Source: CAZLFA01 sp964558665 (GTDB lineage Bacteria; Desulfobacterota; Syntrophia; Syntrophales; PHBD01). From it: a stretch of DNA of 42,190 nt. Within the stretch, counting starts at the first letter, position 1. The number at the start of each line of letters is the position of its first letter. Under the pieces are notes generated by a model, which saw only the letters and a list, made by a program, of their open reading frames with translations, was not told the origin of the DNA and did no database searches. This document shows, piece after piece, positions 16,642 through 24,770 of this stretch. The position numbers and the translations under genes are program-made. Location of the stretch: NCBI GenBank assembly GCA_964558665.1, contig CAZLFA010000032.1:1-42190 (forward strand), read 5' to 3'.

Positions 16642-17493
16642 CTAAATATCATAGAGCCTCGGCACCCTGATGATGTGAAGAAATCTTTCGAGACCGACAG
16701 ACCTGAATTTGTTTGCAATGATAGCCTCCAGGGTGCGGGTGACATCTGTAGCCGGACGGGGGGTCTGACATTTAATGACCAGTCTGTTGCCGTGTCTTTG
16801 AAAACTTGCATTGACCATATCATAAGCCAGATAAACGATGCCGATGAGAGAAACCTGATGCTCTTCCATGATTACGGACTGGGCAAGAATGACCGTTTTC
16901 ATGTAGTCCGGCAGACCGTAACGCTCCACTATTTTCACTCCCAGATAAGGATGATAAGAATTGATAAATTCATTGTCCAGCTCTTCGTTATCGTCCGGAT
17001 ACATGTTTTTGTAGAGCATTATGGCCTTCCTGCCGATTTCCAGGAAAAGACCGCATAACTCTGCTTTTGCGACAGCGTCGTCCCTGAAACCATACTGACT
17101 TGCGAGCACGTGTGCCATCACGGATGTAGAATAGGATTTGGCAAAAAGAGTTTCAATGCCGGGATCGCATTTTCCCTCAAAATGATTGGTCAGTGCCACT
17201 ATCATAGCCTTGGTTCTTTGCATGCCGAGACGGCTCACAACGTCGTAGAAGCTGCCTATCTCACCACTGCGGAGGTTTCCCAAATAAGCGGAACCGGCCA
17301 CAGCCGTCAGTCGCAGGTAGATGTCCTGGGAAATTCGCCTCCCGAGATCTTCAATCTCATGGCGGCTCGCATCGGGATTATCAAGGATACGGAAAACATC
17401 GGCAGAGACGGGGCCCGCATAAATCCTGCCGGCCATGATGCAGTCGATTTTGTTTATCAGGCTGAGGGCGGCATCAGTTGTGATACTCAACAT
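16642..17493 (-). CDS. HDOD domain protein
   Basis: A 283-residue single-domain HDOD protein (degenerate HD-type signalling fold) covering about residues 25-230: RILDNPDASRHEIEDLGRRI, then a LRLTAVAGSAYLG-like helix and the LCGLFLEIGRKAIML region where HD proteins would carry metal ligands that HDOD proteins lack. No enzymatic residues are seen. HDOD proteins act as signal adaptors in bacteria. It is the last gene of the run proA-nadD-ppnP-HDOD, with only 29 bp after ppnP, and may be read through from them. It is unrelated in sequence arrangement to the kinase-linked HDOD gene nearby but could join the same network. Confidence 0.8.
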   Translation of the reverse strand: MLSITTDAALSLINKIDCIMAGRIYAGPVSADVFRILDNPDASRHEIEDLGRRISQDIYLRLTAVAGSAYLGNLRSGEIGSFYDVVSRLGMQRTKAMIVALTNHFEGKCDPGIETLFAKSYSTSVMAHVLASQYGFRDDAVAKAELCGLFLEIGRKAIMLYKNMYPDDNEELDNEFINSYHPYLGVKIVERYGLPDYMKTVILAQSVIMEEHQVSLIGIVYLAYDMVNASFQRHGNRLVIKCQTPRPATDVTRTLEAIIANKFRSVGLERFLHIIRVPRLYDI

Positions 17494-17522
17494 AAAACCA
17501 TGCGTTTATCGATCATACTGAC

Positions 17523-17852
17523 TCATTCAAAGGAGCAGATATATTCTGTTATACCTTCATCAACGGCTATTTCAAAAGAAGATTTGCCCGGCACCAGGAA
17601 AAATGAACCTGCGGCATATGATTTCCATTTCTCCTGTTCTGCCTGTTTTACCCTGCACTGTCCCGATGTAATCTCCATGCGTTCCGGTGCGTCTGTGTTG
17701 AACAGGAATGACCCTGGGAAAATCAGACCGACCGTCTTTTTGACGCCGTCCTTAAACAGGATCGTATGGCTGATAACTTTGCCTTCAAAATAGACATTGG
17801 CCTTGCATATCACGCTGACATCATCAAATTGTTGGGGAGTGGTGCCTGCCAT
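17523..17852 (-). CDS. ppnP: pyrimidine/purine nucleoside phosphorylase (PpnP/YaiE family)
   Basis: A 109-residue cupin-fold protein similar to E. coli PpnP (94 residues). Visible family features: NVYFEGKVISHTI, VGLIFPGSFLFNTDAPERME, then EKWKSYAAGSFFLVPGKSSF and the end ITEYICSFE. PpnP cleaves several nucleosides with phosphate to base and ribose 1-phosphate. Here it has about 12 extra residues at the N-terminus. It lies between nadD and the HDOD gene on the same strand; nucleoside salvage fits loosely beside NAD synthesis. Confidence 0.85.
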   Translation of the reverse strand: MAGTTPQQFDDVSVICKANVYFEGKVISHTILFKDGVKKTVGLIFPGSFLFNTDAPERMEITSGQCRVKQAEQEKWKSYAAGSFFLVPGKSSFEIAVDEGITEYICSFE

Positions 17853-17916
17853 GGAACTATTTCTCCTGTGTTGAGATATTTAAGCAATCGCCCGCTGTCT
17901 CTGCGAAAGAGCAGGC

Positions 17917-18564
17917 TTAATCTTTATAGAGGCTGTTCTTGGCAATATAATGCCGTACTGTGTCGGGTACGAGAAAATTTATCGACAGCCCTTCATGGAC
18001 CCTTCGCCTGATATTGCTGGATGAGATGTCAAGAAAGGTAACTTCACGGAAGAATATGGTGTATCCCGCAGGGCTCTTAAATCCTTTCGACGCCTCATCA
18101 TAGACAAAACGGGATGCAAAATCGGCGGGAAGAATCCCGGCAAGCCCTTTGTTCTCGTAACCTGGACGTGTCATGACAATAAAGTTGCACAGGAGCAGAA
18201 GTCTTTCCCAGTCCTTCCATGTCTGAATGGCGTGAAAGGCATCTTGGCCCAGGATAAAATAAAGATCCAGATCTTTAGGATATTTTTTTAAAAGAAATTC
18301 CACCGTTTCCACTGAGTAGGAGGTGTCGTCCCTTTTTTTTTCCACGTCGCAGAACGAAAATATGGGATTTCCCTCTATTGCCAATCGCACCATCTGCTCG
18401 CGATGGTAAAATGAAGTAATGTCTGCATGGAGTTTGTGAGGCGGTCTTGAGGCCGGCACAAAGAATATTCTGTTAAGGTCGAAAATCTCTAAAATCTCCT
18501 CCGCGCATCTTAGATGCCCGATATGCACCGGATCAAACGTGCCGCCCAGCAATCCCCATTTCAT
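17917..18564 (-). CDS. nadD: nicotinate-nucleotide adenylyltransferase
   Basis: A 215-residue NadD. It opens with the nucleotidyltransferase motif GLLGGTFDPVHIGHLR (His pair for ATP phosphates) and has the second motif SSSNIRRR near residue 185. It converts nicotinate mononucleotide plus ATP to deamido-NAD in the cytosol. Its start overlaps the proA stop by 4 bp, so the two are translationally coupled; a proA-nadD pairing is common in bacteria. Confidence 0.95.
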   Translation of the reverse strand: MKWGLLGGTFDPVHIGHLRCAEEILEIFDLNRIFFVPASRPPHKLHADITSFYHREQMVRLAIEGNPIFSFCDVEKKRDDTSYSVETVEFLLKKYPKDLDLYFILGQDAFHAIQTWKDWERLLLLCNFIVMTRPGYENKGLAGILPADFASRFVYDEASKGFKSPAGYTIFFREVTFLDISSSNIRRRVHEGLSINFLVPDTVRHYIAKNSLYKD

Positions 18565-19817
18565 GTTCTCACCTGCCCGTTTCCGTAAATTATGAATTTA
18601 GTGGTTGTCAGTTCCTCCAGCCCCATAGGGCCGAAAGCATGCAGTTTTGTTGTGCTGATGCCGATTTCCGCGCCCAGCCCCAGTTCGAATCCGTCGCTGA
18701 ATCTTGTCGATGCATTTACCAGAACCGTTGAAGAATTAACCTCGTTGAGAAAACGCTGAGAGTTGTTATAGTCACTGGTGACAATCGACTCGGTGTGGAG
18801 CGAGCCGTATTTATCTATATGCGCCATCGCTTCATCGATGTCTTCAACTATACGCACTGATAGAATAAGATCAAGATATTCCGTGTACCAGTCTTCTTCT
18901 AATGCTTCCTGAACGCCGGGAAGCAGTTCACAGGTCTTTCTGCATCCCCTGATGGCAACCCCCGCTTTAGTCAACTGCTCCGCCGCCTTCGGAAGAAACT
19001 TCGCCGCAATGTTTCTGTGCACCAGCAGGGTCTCCATGGCGTTGCAGACCCCCGGACGCTGAACTTTTGCATTCATGCTGATGGCCGTAGCCATATCCGG
19101 GTCAGCGCTCTCGTCAACGAAGACATGACAGACTCCCTTGTAATGCTTGATCACGGGTATCCTGGACTGGCTGACGACGGCTCTTATCAGAGCCTCCCCG
19201 CCGCGGGGAATGATCAGATCGATGAGTTCATCAAGCTGCAGCATTTCATAGACGGCTTCCCTGTCTGTTACAGGAATGACCTGTATGGCATTTTCCGGCA
19301 GCGAGCATTTCACCAGCACACCCTGCAGGATACGGGCAATTGCCAGATTGGAGTGAATTGCCTCCGATCCTCCTCTCAGTATGACGGCATTGCCCGACTT
19401 AAGGCAAAGCGCGGCTGCATCGGCTGTAACATTGGGGCGTGATTCGTATATGATACCGATGACGCCAAGGGGTATGCGCATCCTGCCGACGAGCAGTCCG
19501 TTGGGCCTTCTCCACATGGAAGTGACCTTTCCGACCGGGTCGGGAAGCGCTGCCACTTCCAGAAGGCCTTTGGCAATTCCTTCTATTGTGGAATGTTTTA
19601 ATGTAAGGCGGTCGATCATGGCGGAAGCAAGCCCCGCTTTCGCTGCATTCTCCAGATCCTTTTTGTTCTCTGCTATGAGAAAGCCTGCTTCAGCTTCCAA
19701 TTGCGCTGCCATGCTCTGCAATGCCAGATTTTTTTGATCTGCCGATGCACGGGATAAAACACCCGCGGCAGCCCGGGCTTTTTCCGCCACGGCCTTTATT
19801 TGTTTTTTTAGGGACAA
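18561..19817 (-). CDS. proA: gamma-glutamyl phosphate reductase
   Basis: A 418-residue ProA of normal length. It reduces L-glutamyl 5-phosphate with NADPH to glutamate semialdehyde in proline synthesis. The aldehyde-dehydrogenase-type catalytic Cys lies in QRPGVCNAMETLLVH (about residue 250). The N-terminal cofactor domain with YESRPNVTADAAALCLKSGN and the C-terminal SDGFELGLGAEIGIST are typical. proB is not in the window. It heads the minus-strand run proA-nadD-ppnP-HDOD and is divergent from the patatin-like gene. Confidence 0.95.
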   Translation of the reverse strand: MSLKKQIKAVAEKARAAAGVLSRASADQKNLALQSMAAQLEAEAGFLIAENKKDLENAAKAGLASAMIDRLTLKHSTIEGIAKGLLEVAALPDPVGKVTSMWRRPNGLLVGRMRIPLGVIGIIYESRPNVTADAAALCLKSGNAVILRGGSEAIHSNLAIARILQGVLVKCSLPENAIQVIPVTDREAVYEMLQLDELIDLIIPRGGEALIRAVVSQSRIPVIKHYKGVCHVFVDESADPDMATAISMNAKVQRPGVCNAMETLLVHRNIAAKFLPKAAEQLTKAGVAIRGCRKTCELLPGVQEALEEDWYTEYLDLILSVRIVEDIDEAMAHIDKYGSLHTESIVTSDYNNSQRFLNEVNSSTVLVNASTRFSDGFELGLGAEIGISTTKLHAFGPMGLEELTTTKFIIYGNGQVRT

Positions 19818-20116
19818 AACGCGCTCCTTTACATCTGGAAAAAACCGGAGTTCAAACTGTTATGGGACTTACATAATTGCCATTGACAAAGCAGCGCCGG
19901 TTTGTGTATGAACCGCCATCCTGGCCACGTTATCAGGCCGGTTCTTTTGTATGGACTTCTTTGCCGAATTGCGGCACTGTACAAAATGCATTCACTTGTG
20001 TCAAGGTCAATCGGGCGTTATTACCACTTGATAAATGGAGACCGCAGTTCGGCGCAGCCGTTCGCCTCAGTCCTGATTTGAACGGAGATTGCTGCGGTAG
20101 CGGAGAGCGGAAAAGC

Positions 20117-21196
20117 ATGGACGATCTTTGCGTCAAGGCAGGGCGTAGAGCCTATGAGATAATACGGAACGGCGGTTTCAGCCTGGACCGTATAAGGACG
20201 TATTTTGCCCCGGCGGTGGGGCCAAGATGGCTGATCGCCAGCGGATTTGACTTGACCCTGATGGGGAAAAATGTCCTCGGCCGTTCCAATCTGGTCTGGC
20301 TTGTCGGGGCCTCGGCAGGGGCGTGGCGTCTGGCCGCTTGGCTGCAACCGGAGCCGGAAAAAAGTTATCGGGCTCTTATGGAGGCTTATACAAACACGAC
20401 TTACACAAGGCAGGACACGCCTGCAACGGTGCTAAACTCGCTCAGCGGTATCATAAACTCCTATCTGGAGGATGATGCGCTGCCCTTTGCCCTTTCCAAT
20501 ACCTTTTTCCGGCTTGCGGTTATAACGGCTCGAGGCAGGCATTTGGTGGCTTCAGAAAACTCCCTGGTTCAAAGGATAGGACTTGCCGTCTGTTTTCTGG
20601 CCAATGCCCTGAGCAGGTCGAGCATTCACAGCTTCGCAGAGCGCATTGTCTTTTACAACGGAGCAAGACCTCCCTATTTCTGCCTGAAGCCCGGATTTAA
20701 AGGGCGGTTTATCCCTTTGAGCAGCACAAATTTCAAGACGGCCGTTCTCGCTTCCGGTGCAATACCTCTTGTCGTGGCAGGTGTCCGCGACGTCTTCGGC
20801 GCTCCGAAGGGTATCTACAGGGACGGTGGTTTGATCGATTACAACATATCAACTGACTACACTGAAAAACCGGAAGAGATCACCCTCTTTTTTCACCACC
20901 AGGAAAGAATCATCCCCGGCTGGCTGGACAAGCGGTTAAAGAAAAGGCAGCCGCCAGAGGGGAGCCTGGACAATGTCCTGATGATTTATCCATCCGAGAA
21001 TTTTGTCAGCAGGCTGCCCGGGGAAAAGGTTCCCGATCGTGATGACTTCCTGACATTCATAGATGATCCGGCAAGCCGAATCAGGAACTGGCAGAAAGCC
21101 GTCGAGATGTCTTCCTCTTTCGGCGAGCAGTTTCTGAATATGATCGAAAGCGGACGGATTCGCCACCTGGTCGGCAAATTGAAATCATCGGAATAA
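20117..21196 (+). CDS. patatin-like phospholipase/acyl hydrolase
   Basis: I start it at MDDLCVKAGRRAYE (20117), which has a GGAG site at good spacing; the open frame extends to 19877 but that part lacks family features and includes the intergenic region with proA. The product is about 359 residues. The Ser-Asp dyad of patatins is visible: nucleophile in VGASAGAW (GxSxG, about Ser66) and Asp in YRDGGLIDYN (about Asp236). The oxyanion-type glycine motif usual near the N-terminus is altered (LIASGFDLTLMG). It should hydrolyse acyl esters; the substrate is unknown. No signal peptide is seen. The radical SAM gene follows closely. Confidence 0.8.
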   Translation: MDDLCVKAGRRAYEIIRNGGFSLDRIRTYFAPAVGPRWLIASGFDLTLMGKNVLGRSNLVWLVGASAGAWRLAAWLQPEPEKSYRALMEAYTNTTYTRQDTPATVLNSLSGIINSYLEDDALPFALSNTFFRLAVITARGRHLVASENSLVQRIGLAVCFLANALSRSSIHSFAERIVFYNGARPPYFCLKPGFKGRFIPLSSTNFKTAVLASGAIPLVVAGVRDVFGAPKGIYRDGGLIDYNISTDYTEKPEEITLFFHHQERIIPGWLDKRLKKRQPPEGSLDNVLMIYPSENFVSRLPGEKVPDRDDFLTFIDDPASRIRNWQKAVEMSSSFGEQFLNMIESGRIRHLVGKLKSSE

Positions 21197-21201
21197 TTCC
21201 T

Positions 21202-22149
21202 TTGCGCGCCAAGGTTCCTCATAGTTCACCTGTTGCAGTCCTGCACGGCATTCTTAAAAAATGCGCTCTTTGCCCAAGGCGCTGCCATGTCGACAGAACA
21301 AAAGGAGACAAAGGCTTCTGCGGTCTTGACGAAAAGGCCGTTATGCGCCGTGCGCTGGCTCACCATGGTGAAGAGCCTCCCATATCAGGAACAAGAGGGG
21401 CGGGAACCATTTTTTTTACCTCGTGCTCCCTGCGGTGTTTGTACTGCCAGAATTATCAGATAAGCCTTCAGCGGGAAGGTAGAGAAATAAGTGATGGAAA
21501 GCTGGCGGACATTATGATTTCCCTGCAAACATCAGGCTGCCATAACATTGAACCGGTAACGCCGACGCCACACCTGTCTGCACTTATGGCGGCGCTTTCC
21601 CGCGCACGCGCCGGAGGTCTTCATATTCCTCTTGTTTACAATTGCGGCGGGTATGAGAATCCGGATATTATCAGGCTGCTCGAAGGGATGGTGGAAATAT
21701 ATCTTCCCGATTTCAAATACGGATGCCCGGAGGCGGCCGGGGCTATGTCCGGTGCAGCAGACTACACGGAGTTCGCAGAGGCCTCCATAATAGAAATGGC
21801 GCGTCAGGTGGGTGACGGACTAGAATTGGAAAACGGCATTGCCAGGCGCGGATTGATCATCAGGCACCTGGTGTTGCCGGGAATGACGGACAACAGTATC
21901 AAGGTCCTTAAGCTGATCAAGAAGAACATATCCACGAATGTGCACATAAGCATCATGTCCCAATATACCCCGATACCCGCTGTCAAGGACCACCCCATAC
22001 TGGGAAGGCGCATAACGAAGGAGGAATATGATCTGGTCGTTGAACAGGCGATGGATATGGGGTTTGAGAATATATTCTCTCAGGAAGTGGACAACCGGCA
22101 ACTCACCCCGGATTTCCAGAGCGACAGGCCTTTTGAATGGGAACGTTAA
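21202..22149 (+). CDS. radical SAM protein, PflX/PFL-activase-like (COG1313)
   Basis: A 315-residue radical SAM protein. An N-terminal Cys cluster (CALCPRRC...KGFCG, about residues 21-41) precedes the radical SAM motif CSLRCLYCQN (C-x3-C-x2-C, about 75-84). The GTIFFTSC start and the HNIEPVTPTPHL segment match the PflX group related to glycyl-radical enzyme activases. The start is probably TTG at 21202, as no ATG lies before the conserved Cys cluster. No glycyl-radical enzyme gene is near, so the substrate is unknown. It is 5 bp after the patatin-like gene, likely co-transcribed. Confidence 0.8.
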   Translation: MRAKVPHSSPVAVLHGILKKCALCPRRCHVDRTKGDKGFCGLDEKAVMRRALAHHGEEPPISGTRGAGTIFFTSCSLRCLYCQNYQISLQREGREISDGKLADIMISLQTSGCHNIEPVTPTPHLSALMAALSRARAGGLHIPLVYNCGGYENPDIIRLLEGMVEIYLPDFKYGCPEAAGAMSGAADYTEFAEASIIEMARQVGDGLELENGIARRGLIIRHLVLPGMTDNSIKVLKLIKKNISTNVHISIMSQYTPIPAVKDHPILGRRITKEEYDLVVEQAMDMGFENIFSQEVDNRQLTPDFQSDRPFEWER

Positions 22150-22183
22150 CGGGTGACATGCAGTTAATGTTACATAATATTGC

Positions 22184-22212
22184 TTGACAATGCCCGATGA
22201 CACTGCTATGTG
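22184..22212 (+). promoter_or_regulatory. sigma70 promoter of the ilv operon
   Basis: TTGACA (22184-22189) is followed after 17 bp by TATGTG (22207-22212). Transcription would begin at about 22219, just before the leader-peptide ribosome-binding site. Confidence 0.65.
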
Positions 22213-22234
22213 ACTCGCTCAGGGGCAATTTGGC

Positions 22235-22315
22235 ATGTATCAGATAACTGACTCAACACACAATGTAATCATTACCATCATCATAATTATCCCCGACTAT
22301 ATCGGGGCTGGGTGA
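22235..22315 (+). CDS. ilv operon leader peptide (attenuation)
   Basis: A 26-codon open frame begins ATG at 22235 with AGGGG at 22221-22225 as ribosome-binding site, and ends TGA at 22313-22315. Its second half reads VIITIIIIIPDYIGAG: nine isoleucine codons in all, eight between residues 12 and 23, with one valine and no leucine. The stop codon lies within the antiterminator segment, as in classical amino-acid biosynthetic leaders. Ribosome stalling on the Ile codons when charged tRNA-Ile is scarce would favour antitermination and expression of ilvBNCD. The peptide itself probably has no other function. The reading is direct from sequence; the mechanism follows from the known ilv and thr leader systems. 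Confidence 0.85.
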   Translation: MYQITDSTHNVIITIIIIIPDYIGAG

Positions 22316-22377
22316 TGGTTCGTTAAAAAATCAACATGACAAGAAACCGTTACCAGCCCTGGTAACGGTTTTTTTTT
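22291..22377 (+). promoter_or_regulatory. transcription attenuator of the ilv operon
   Basis: Three mutually exclusive pairings can be drawn. A pause hairpin: CCCCGA (22291-22296) with TCGGGG (22302-22307). An antiterminator: GGGCTGGGTGATGGTT (22305-22320) with AACCGTTACCAGCCC (22345-22359). A terminator: AAACCGTTACCAG (22344-22356) with CTGGTAACGGTTT (22359-22371), followed by a T-run to 22377. The leader peptide's Ile codons end in the first segment, so stalling there frees the antiterminator. Confidence 0.85.
22344..22377 (+). terminator. attenuator terminator upstream of ilvB
   Basis: A stem of about 12 bp (CCGTTACCA/TGGTAACGG core) with a tight loop is followed by nine T residues. It lies 33 bp before the ilvB start and is the 3:4 structure of the attenuator. 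Confidence 0.85.
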
Positions 22378-22409
22378 GACCGCAAACTATTCGAACAGGG
22401 GGTGTTCAA

Positions 22410-24161
22410 GTGAAATCACTTACAGGGGCGCAGATACTATTTGAAGTTCTGAAAAAAGAAGGCGTGGAAGTTATGTTTGGCTATCCCGGAGGCGTTGTTC
22501 TCGGCATTTACGATGAGATGTGCCGGCAAAGCCTCAGGCATATATTGGTGCGGCATGAACAGGGCGCAGTTCACGCGGCTGACGGATATGCAAGGGCGTC
22601 AGGCAAGGTGGGCGTATGCCTGGTTACGTCAGGTCCGGGAGCGACAAATACCGTCACCGGTATTGCGAATGCTTATATGGACTCCATTCCCGTCGTCGTC
22701 TTCACGGGACAGGTGCCTACCGGCCTGATCGGCAATGACGCCTTTCAGGAGGTCGATATAACCGGCATCACGAGGCCCTGTACAAAGCATAATTTTCTGG
22801 TAAGGCGTGTAGAGGATCTGGGAAGGACAATCCATGAAGCTTTCCATATTGCCCGTTCGGGACGCCCCGGTCCCGTTTTGATAGACCTTCCCCGGGACGT
22901 TTCCGGCGCAGCACTTAATGAATCAGACATCTCTTATGATTTTGATCTCGAAATGGAACCGCCAAAACCGAAAGATGATCAGGTCTCCAAGGTCATTGAC
23001 ATGATTCGCGAAGCCAAACGCCCCCTCGTCGTCACCGGAGGAGGGGTTCTTCTGGCCAGGGCTTCCGACGAGCTGAGAACATTTATAAAGAAGGTCAACA
23101 TGCCTGTTACATCGACGCTCATGGGGCTGGGAGCCTTTCCGGGAACCGATCCCCTTTGGCTCGGTATGCCCGGAATGCATGGCACCTATTATGCCAACAT
23201 GGCCATCAGCAACTGTGATTTGATGATCGCGATCGGCATGCGTTTTGACGACAGAGTTACATCAAAGGTCGATGCATTCGCACCGCATGCCAAGATCGTG
23301 CATATAGATGTGGACCCCGTTTCGATTGACAAGATCGTCAGTTCTCATCATTCGATTGTGAGCGATGCAAAGGCGGCGCTGAAAGCCCTGAACTCAGCAA
23401 TTGAAAGCAGTGGCTTGAATATTCCGGCGGAACAGACAAGAGAATGGCTCGATCAGATTCGTAAATGGAAAACCGACTATCCGATGGTCTACAGTACCGG
23501 CGGCACGACCATCAAGCCGCAGTACGTAATAGAAAAGCTTTATCAAATGACGGAAGGAAAGGCCATCATCGCGACGGAAGTGGGGCAGAACCAGATGTGG
23601 GCGGCGCATTATTACAAGTATGACCAACCTCATACTTTTATATCCTCGGGTGGATTGGGAACCATGGGTTTTGGTTTCCCTGCGGCAATCGGGGCAAAGG
23701 TAGCCTGTCCGGACAAACTGGTTGTTGATATTGCCGGGGACGGCAGCATACAGATGAATATTCAGGAACTGGCGACGGCTGTTTTTTACGATGTACCGGT
23801 AAAGATTGTAATCTTGAACAATCAGTTCCTCGGGATGGTTCGTCAGTGGCAGCAGCTTTTCTATGGAAGGAGATACTCACACACGGATATGACAGGCGCC
23901 CCTGATTTTGTGAAACTGGCGGAAGCTTACGGGGCTACAGGCTTGAGGGCTTCAAATCATGAAGATGTGGAATCGGTGCTCAAACAGATGATAGAAGCCC
24001 CCGGTGTTGTTGTGGCCGATTTCCGGGTTGAGCCTGAAGAATGTGTCTATCCCATGGTTAAACCGGGTGCTTCATTAACGGAGATGGAGTTGGGTCCCGC
24101 AGCACAGAGCAATGGACAGCTTGGCGTCGGAGAGGATCCCAAGACGCGCAGCTTCAATTAG
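22410..24161 (+). CDS. ilvB: acetolactate synthase large subunit
   Basis: A 583-residue thiamine-diphosphate enzyme that joins pyruvate with pyruvate or 2-oxobutyrate, the first common step of valine/leucine and isoleucine synthesis. The start is GTG at 22410 with AGGGGGTG upstream. The N-terminal PYR domain has the catalytic Glu in RHEQGAVHAADGYARASG, the middle domain binds FAD, and the C-terminal domain has the ThDP/Mg motif GDGSIQMNIQEL...NNQFLGMVRQWQ. It is the first structural gene after the attenuator. Its TAG stop shares its G with the start of a family B repeat, which separates it from ilvN by about 104 bp. Confidence 0.95.
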   Translation: MKSLTGAQILFEVLKKEGVEVMFGYPGGVVLGIYDEMCRQSLRHILVRHEQGAVHAADGYARASGKVGVCLVTSGPGATNTVTGIANAYMDSIPVVVFTGQVPTGLIGNDAFQEVDITGITRPCTKHNFLVRRVEDLGRTIHEAFHIARSGRPGPVLIDLPRDVSGAALNESDISYDFDLEMEPPKPKDDQVSKVIDMIREAKRPLVVTGGGVLLARASDELRTFIKKVNMPVTSTLMGLGAFPGTDPLWLGMPGMHGTYYANMAISNCDLMIAIGMRFDDRVTSKVDAFAPHAKIVHIDVDPVSIDKIVSSHHSIVSDAKAALKALNSAIESSGLNIPAEQTREWLDQIRKWKTDYPMVYSTGGTTIKPQYVIEKLYQMTEGKAIIATEVGQNQMWAAHYYKYDQPHTFISSGGLGTMGFGFPAAIGAKVACPDKLVVDIAGDGSIQMNIQELATAVFYDVPVKIVILNNQFLGMVRQWQQLFYGRRYSHTDMTGAPDFVKLAEAYGATGLRASNHEDVESVLKQMIEAPGVVVADFRVEPEECVYPMVKPGASLTEMELGPAAQSNGQLGVGEDPKTRSFN

Positions 24162-24230
24162 TTTCCGTCCGGAAAGGGCTCTTTTCCGATTCGTAAACAG
24201 AAAGTGTCGTCATCCGGAACTTCCGGAAGG
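24161..24230. repeat. palindromic repeat, family B, internally deleted copy
   Basis: It begins GTTTCCGTCCGGAAAGGGCT and continues CTTTTCCG, identical to the left arm at 16392. It then jumps directly to AAACAGAAAGTGTCG and CCGGAACTTCCGGAAGG, which corresponds to the tail of the full copy, so the central palindrome is missing. It lies inside the ilv operon between ilvB and ilvN and starts on the last base of the ilvB stop codon. Confidence 0.75.
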
Positions 24231-24265
24231 TGATTATTAGAATAAATTGTTAGGAGAACAAACAA

Positions 24266-24760
24266 ATGACAAAGGTAAGAGAAAACACCATATCGATGCT
24301 GGTACGAAACAAGCCCGATGTGCTGGCTAGAATAGCCGGGACTTTCAGCGGCCGCGGCTTCAATATCGAAAGCATTTCGGCCAACATCACAATCAATCCG
24401 GAGGTGACGCGCATCATCATCACCACGATGGGCGACAAGGCAACTGTCGATAAACTGATGAAGCAGCTTAATCGCCTGATTGACATCATCCACGTGGATG
24501 ATCTTACGGGCAAGGAATCCGCCAAGCGCGAAATGCTTCTCGTGCGGATGCATTTGACGGATGAACAGAAAGTCAAACTGATGAAGGTCGTCAATACATA
24601 CAACTGGCGGGTAGTAAGGCTTGACAACGGATACTTTACACTGGAGATTACGGGTGAAAAAGAAGACATTGACAGAGCTCTGACTTTGCTGTCACCTCTG
24701 GGTATTGATGACTTCTCGAGAACGGGAACAGTAGCCTTGGAAAGACGTAAAAAATCATAA
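24266..24760 (+). CDS. ilvN: acetolactate synthase small (regulatory) subunit
   Basis: A 164-residue IlvN/IlvH-type subunit. An N-terminal ACT domain (ISMLVRNKPDVLARIAGTFS, RGFNIESIS) binds the feedback inhibitor, usually valine, and a C-terminal ALS_ss_C domain follows from about residue 85. It binds IlvB, raises its activity and confers inhibition. A TTAGGAGAACAAACAA sequence gives a ribosome-binding site. It sits in the operon order ilvB-N-C-D; the repeat between ilvB and ilvN could affect mRNA processing or subunit ratio. Confidence 0.95.
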   Translation: MTKVRENTISMLVRNKPDVLARIAGTFSGRGFNIESISANITINPEVTRIIITTMGDKATVDKLMKQLNRLIDIIHVDDLTGKESAKREMLLVRMHLTDEQKVKLMKVVNTYNWRVVRLDNGYFTLEITGEKEDIDRALTLLSPLGIDDFSRTGTVALERRKKS

Positions 24761-24770
24761 AGGGGGTTTT

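Noticed and set aside
16298..16642. Open frame of 114 codons on the minus strand
   Set aside because: It runs through the family B repeat and antisense to the cNMP gene's end. Similar short peptides appear in the other repeat copies, so it is a product of repeat sequence.
19877..20116. N-terminal extension of the patatin-like gene
   Set aside because: No family similarity. A good ribosome-binding site supports the start at 20117, and the stretch serves as divergent promoter region with proA.
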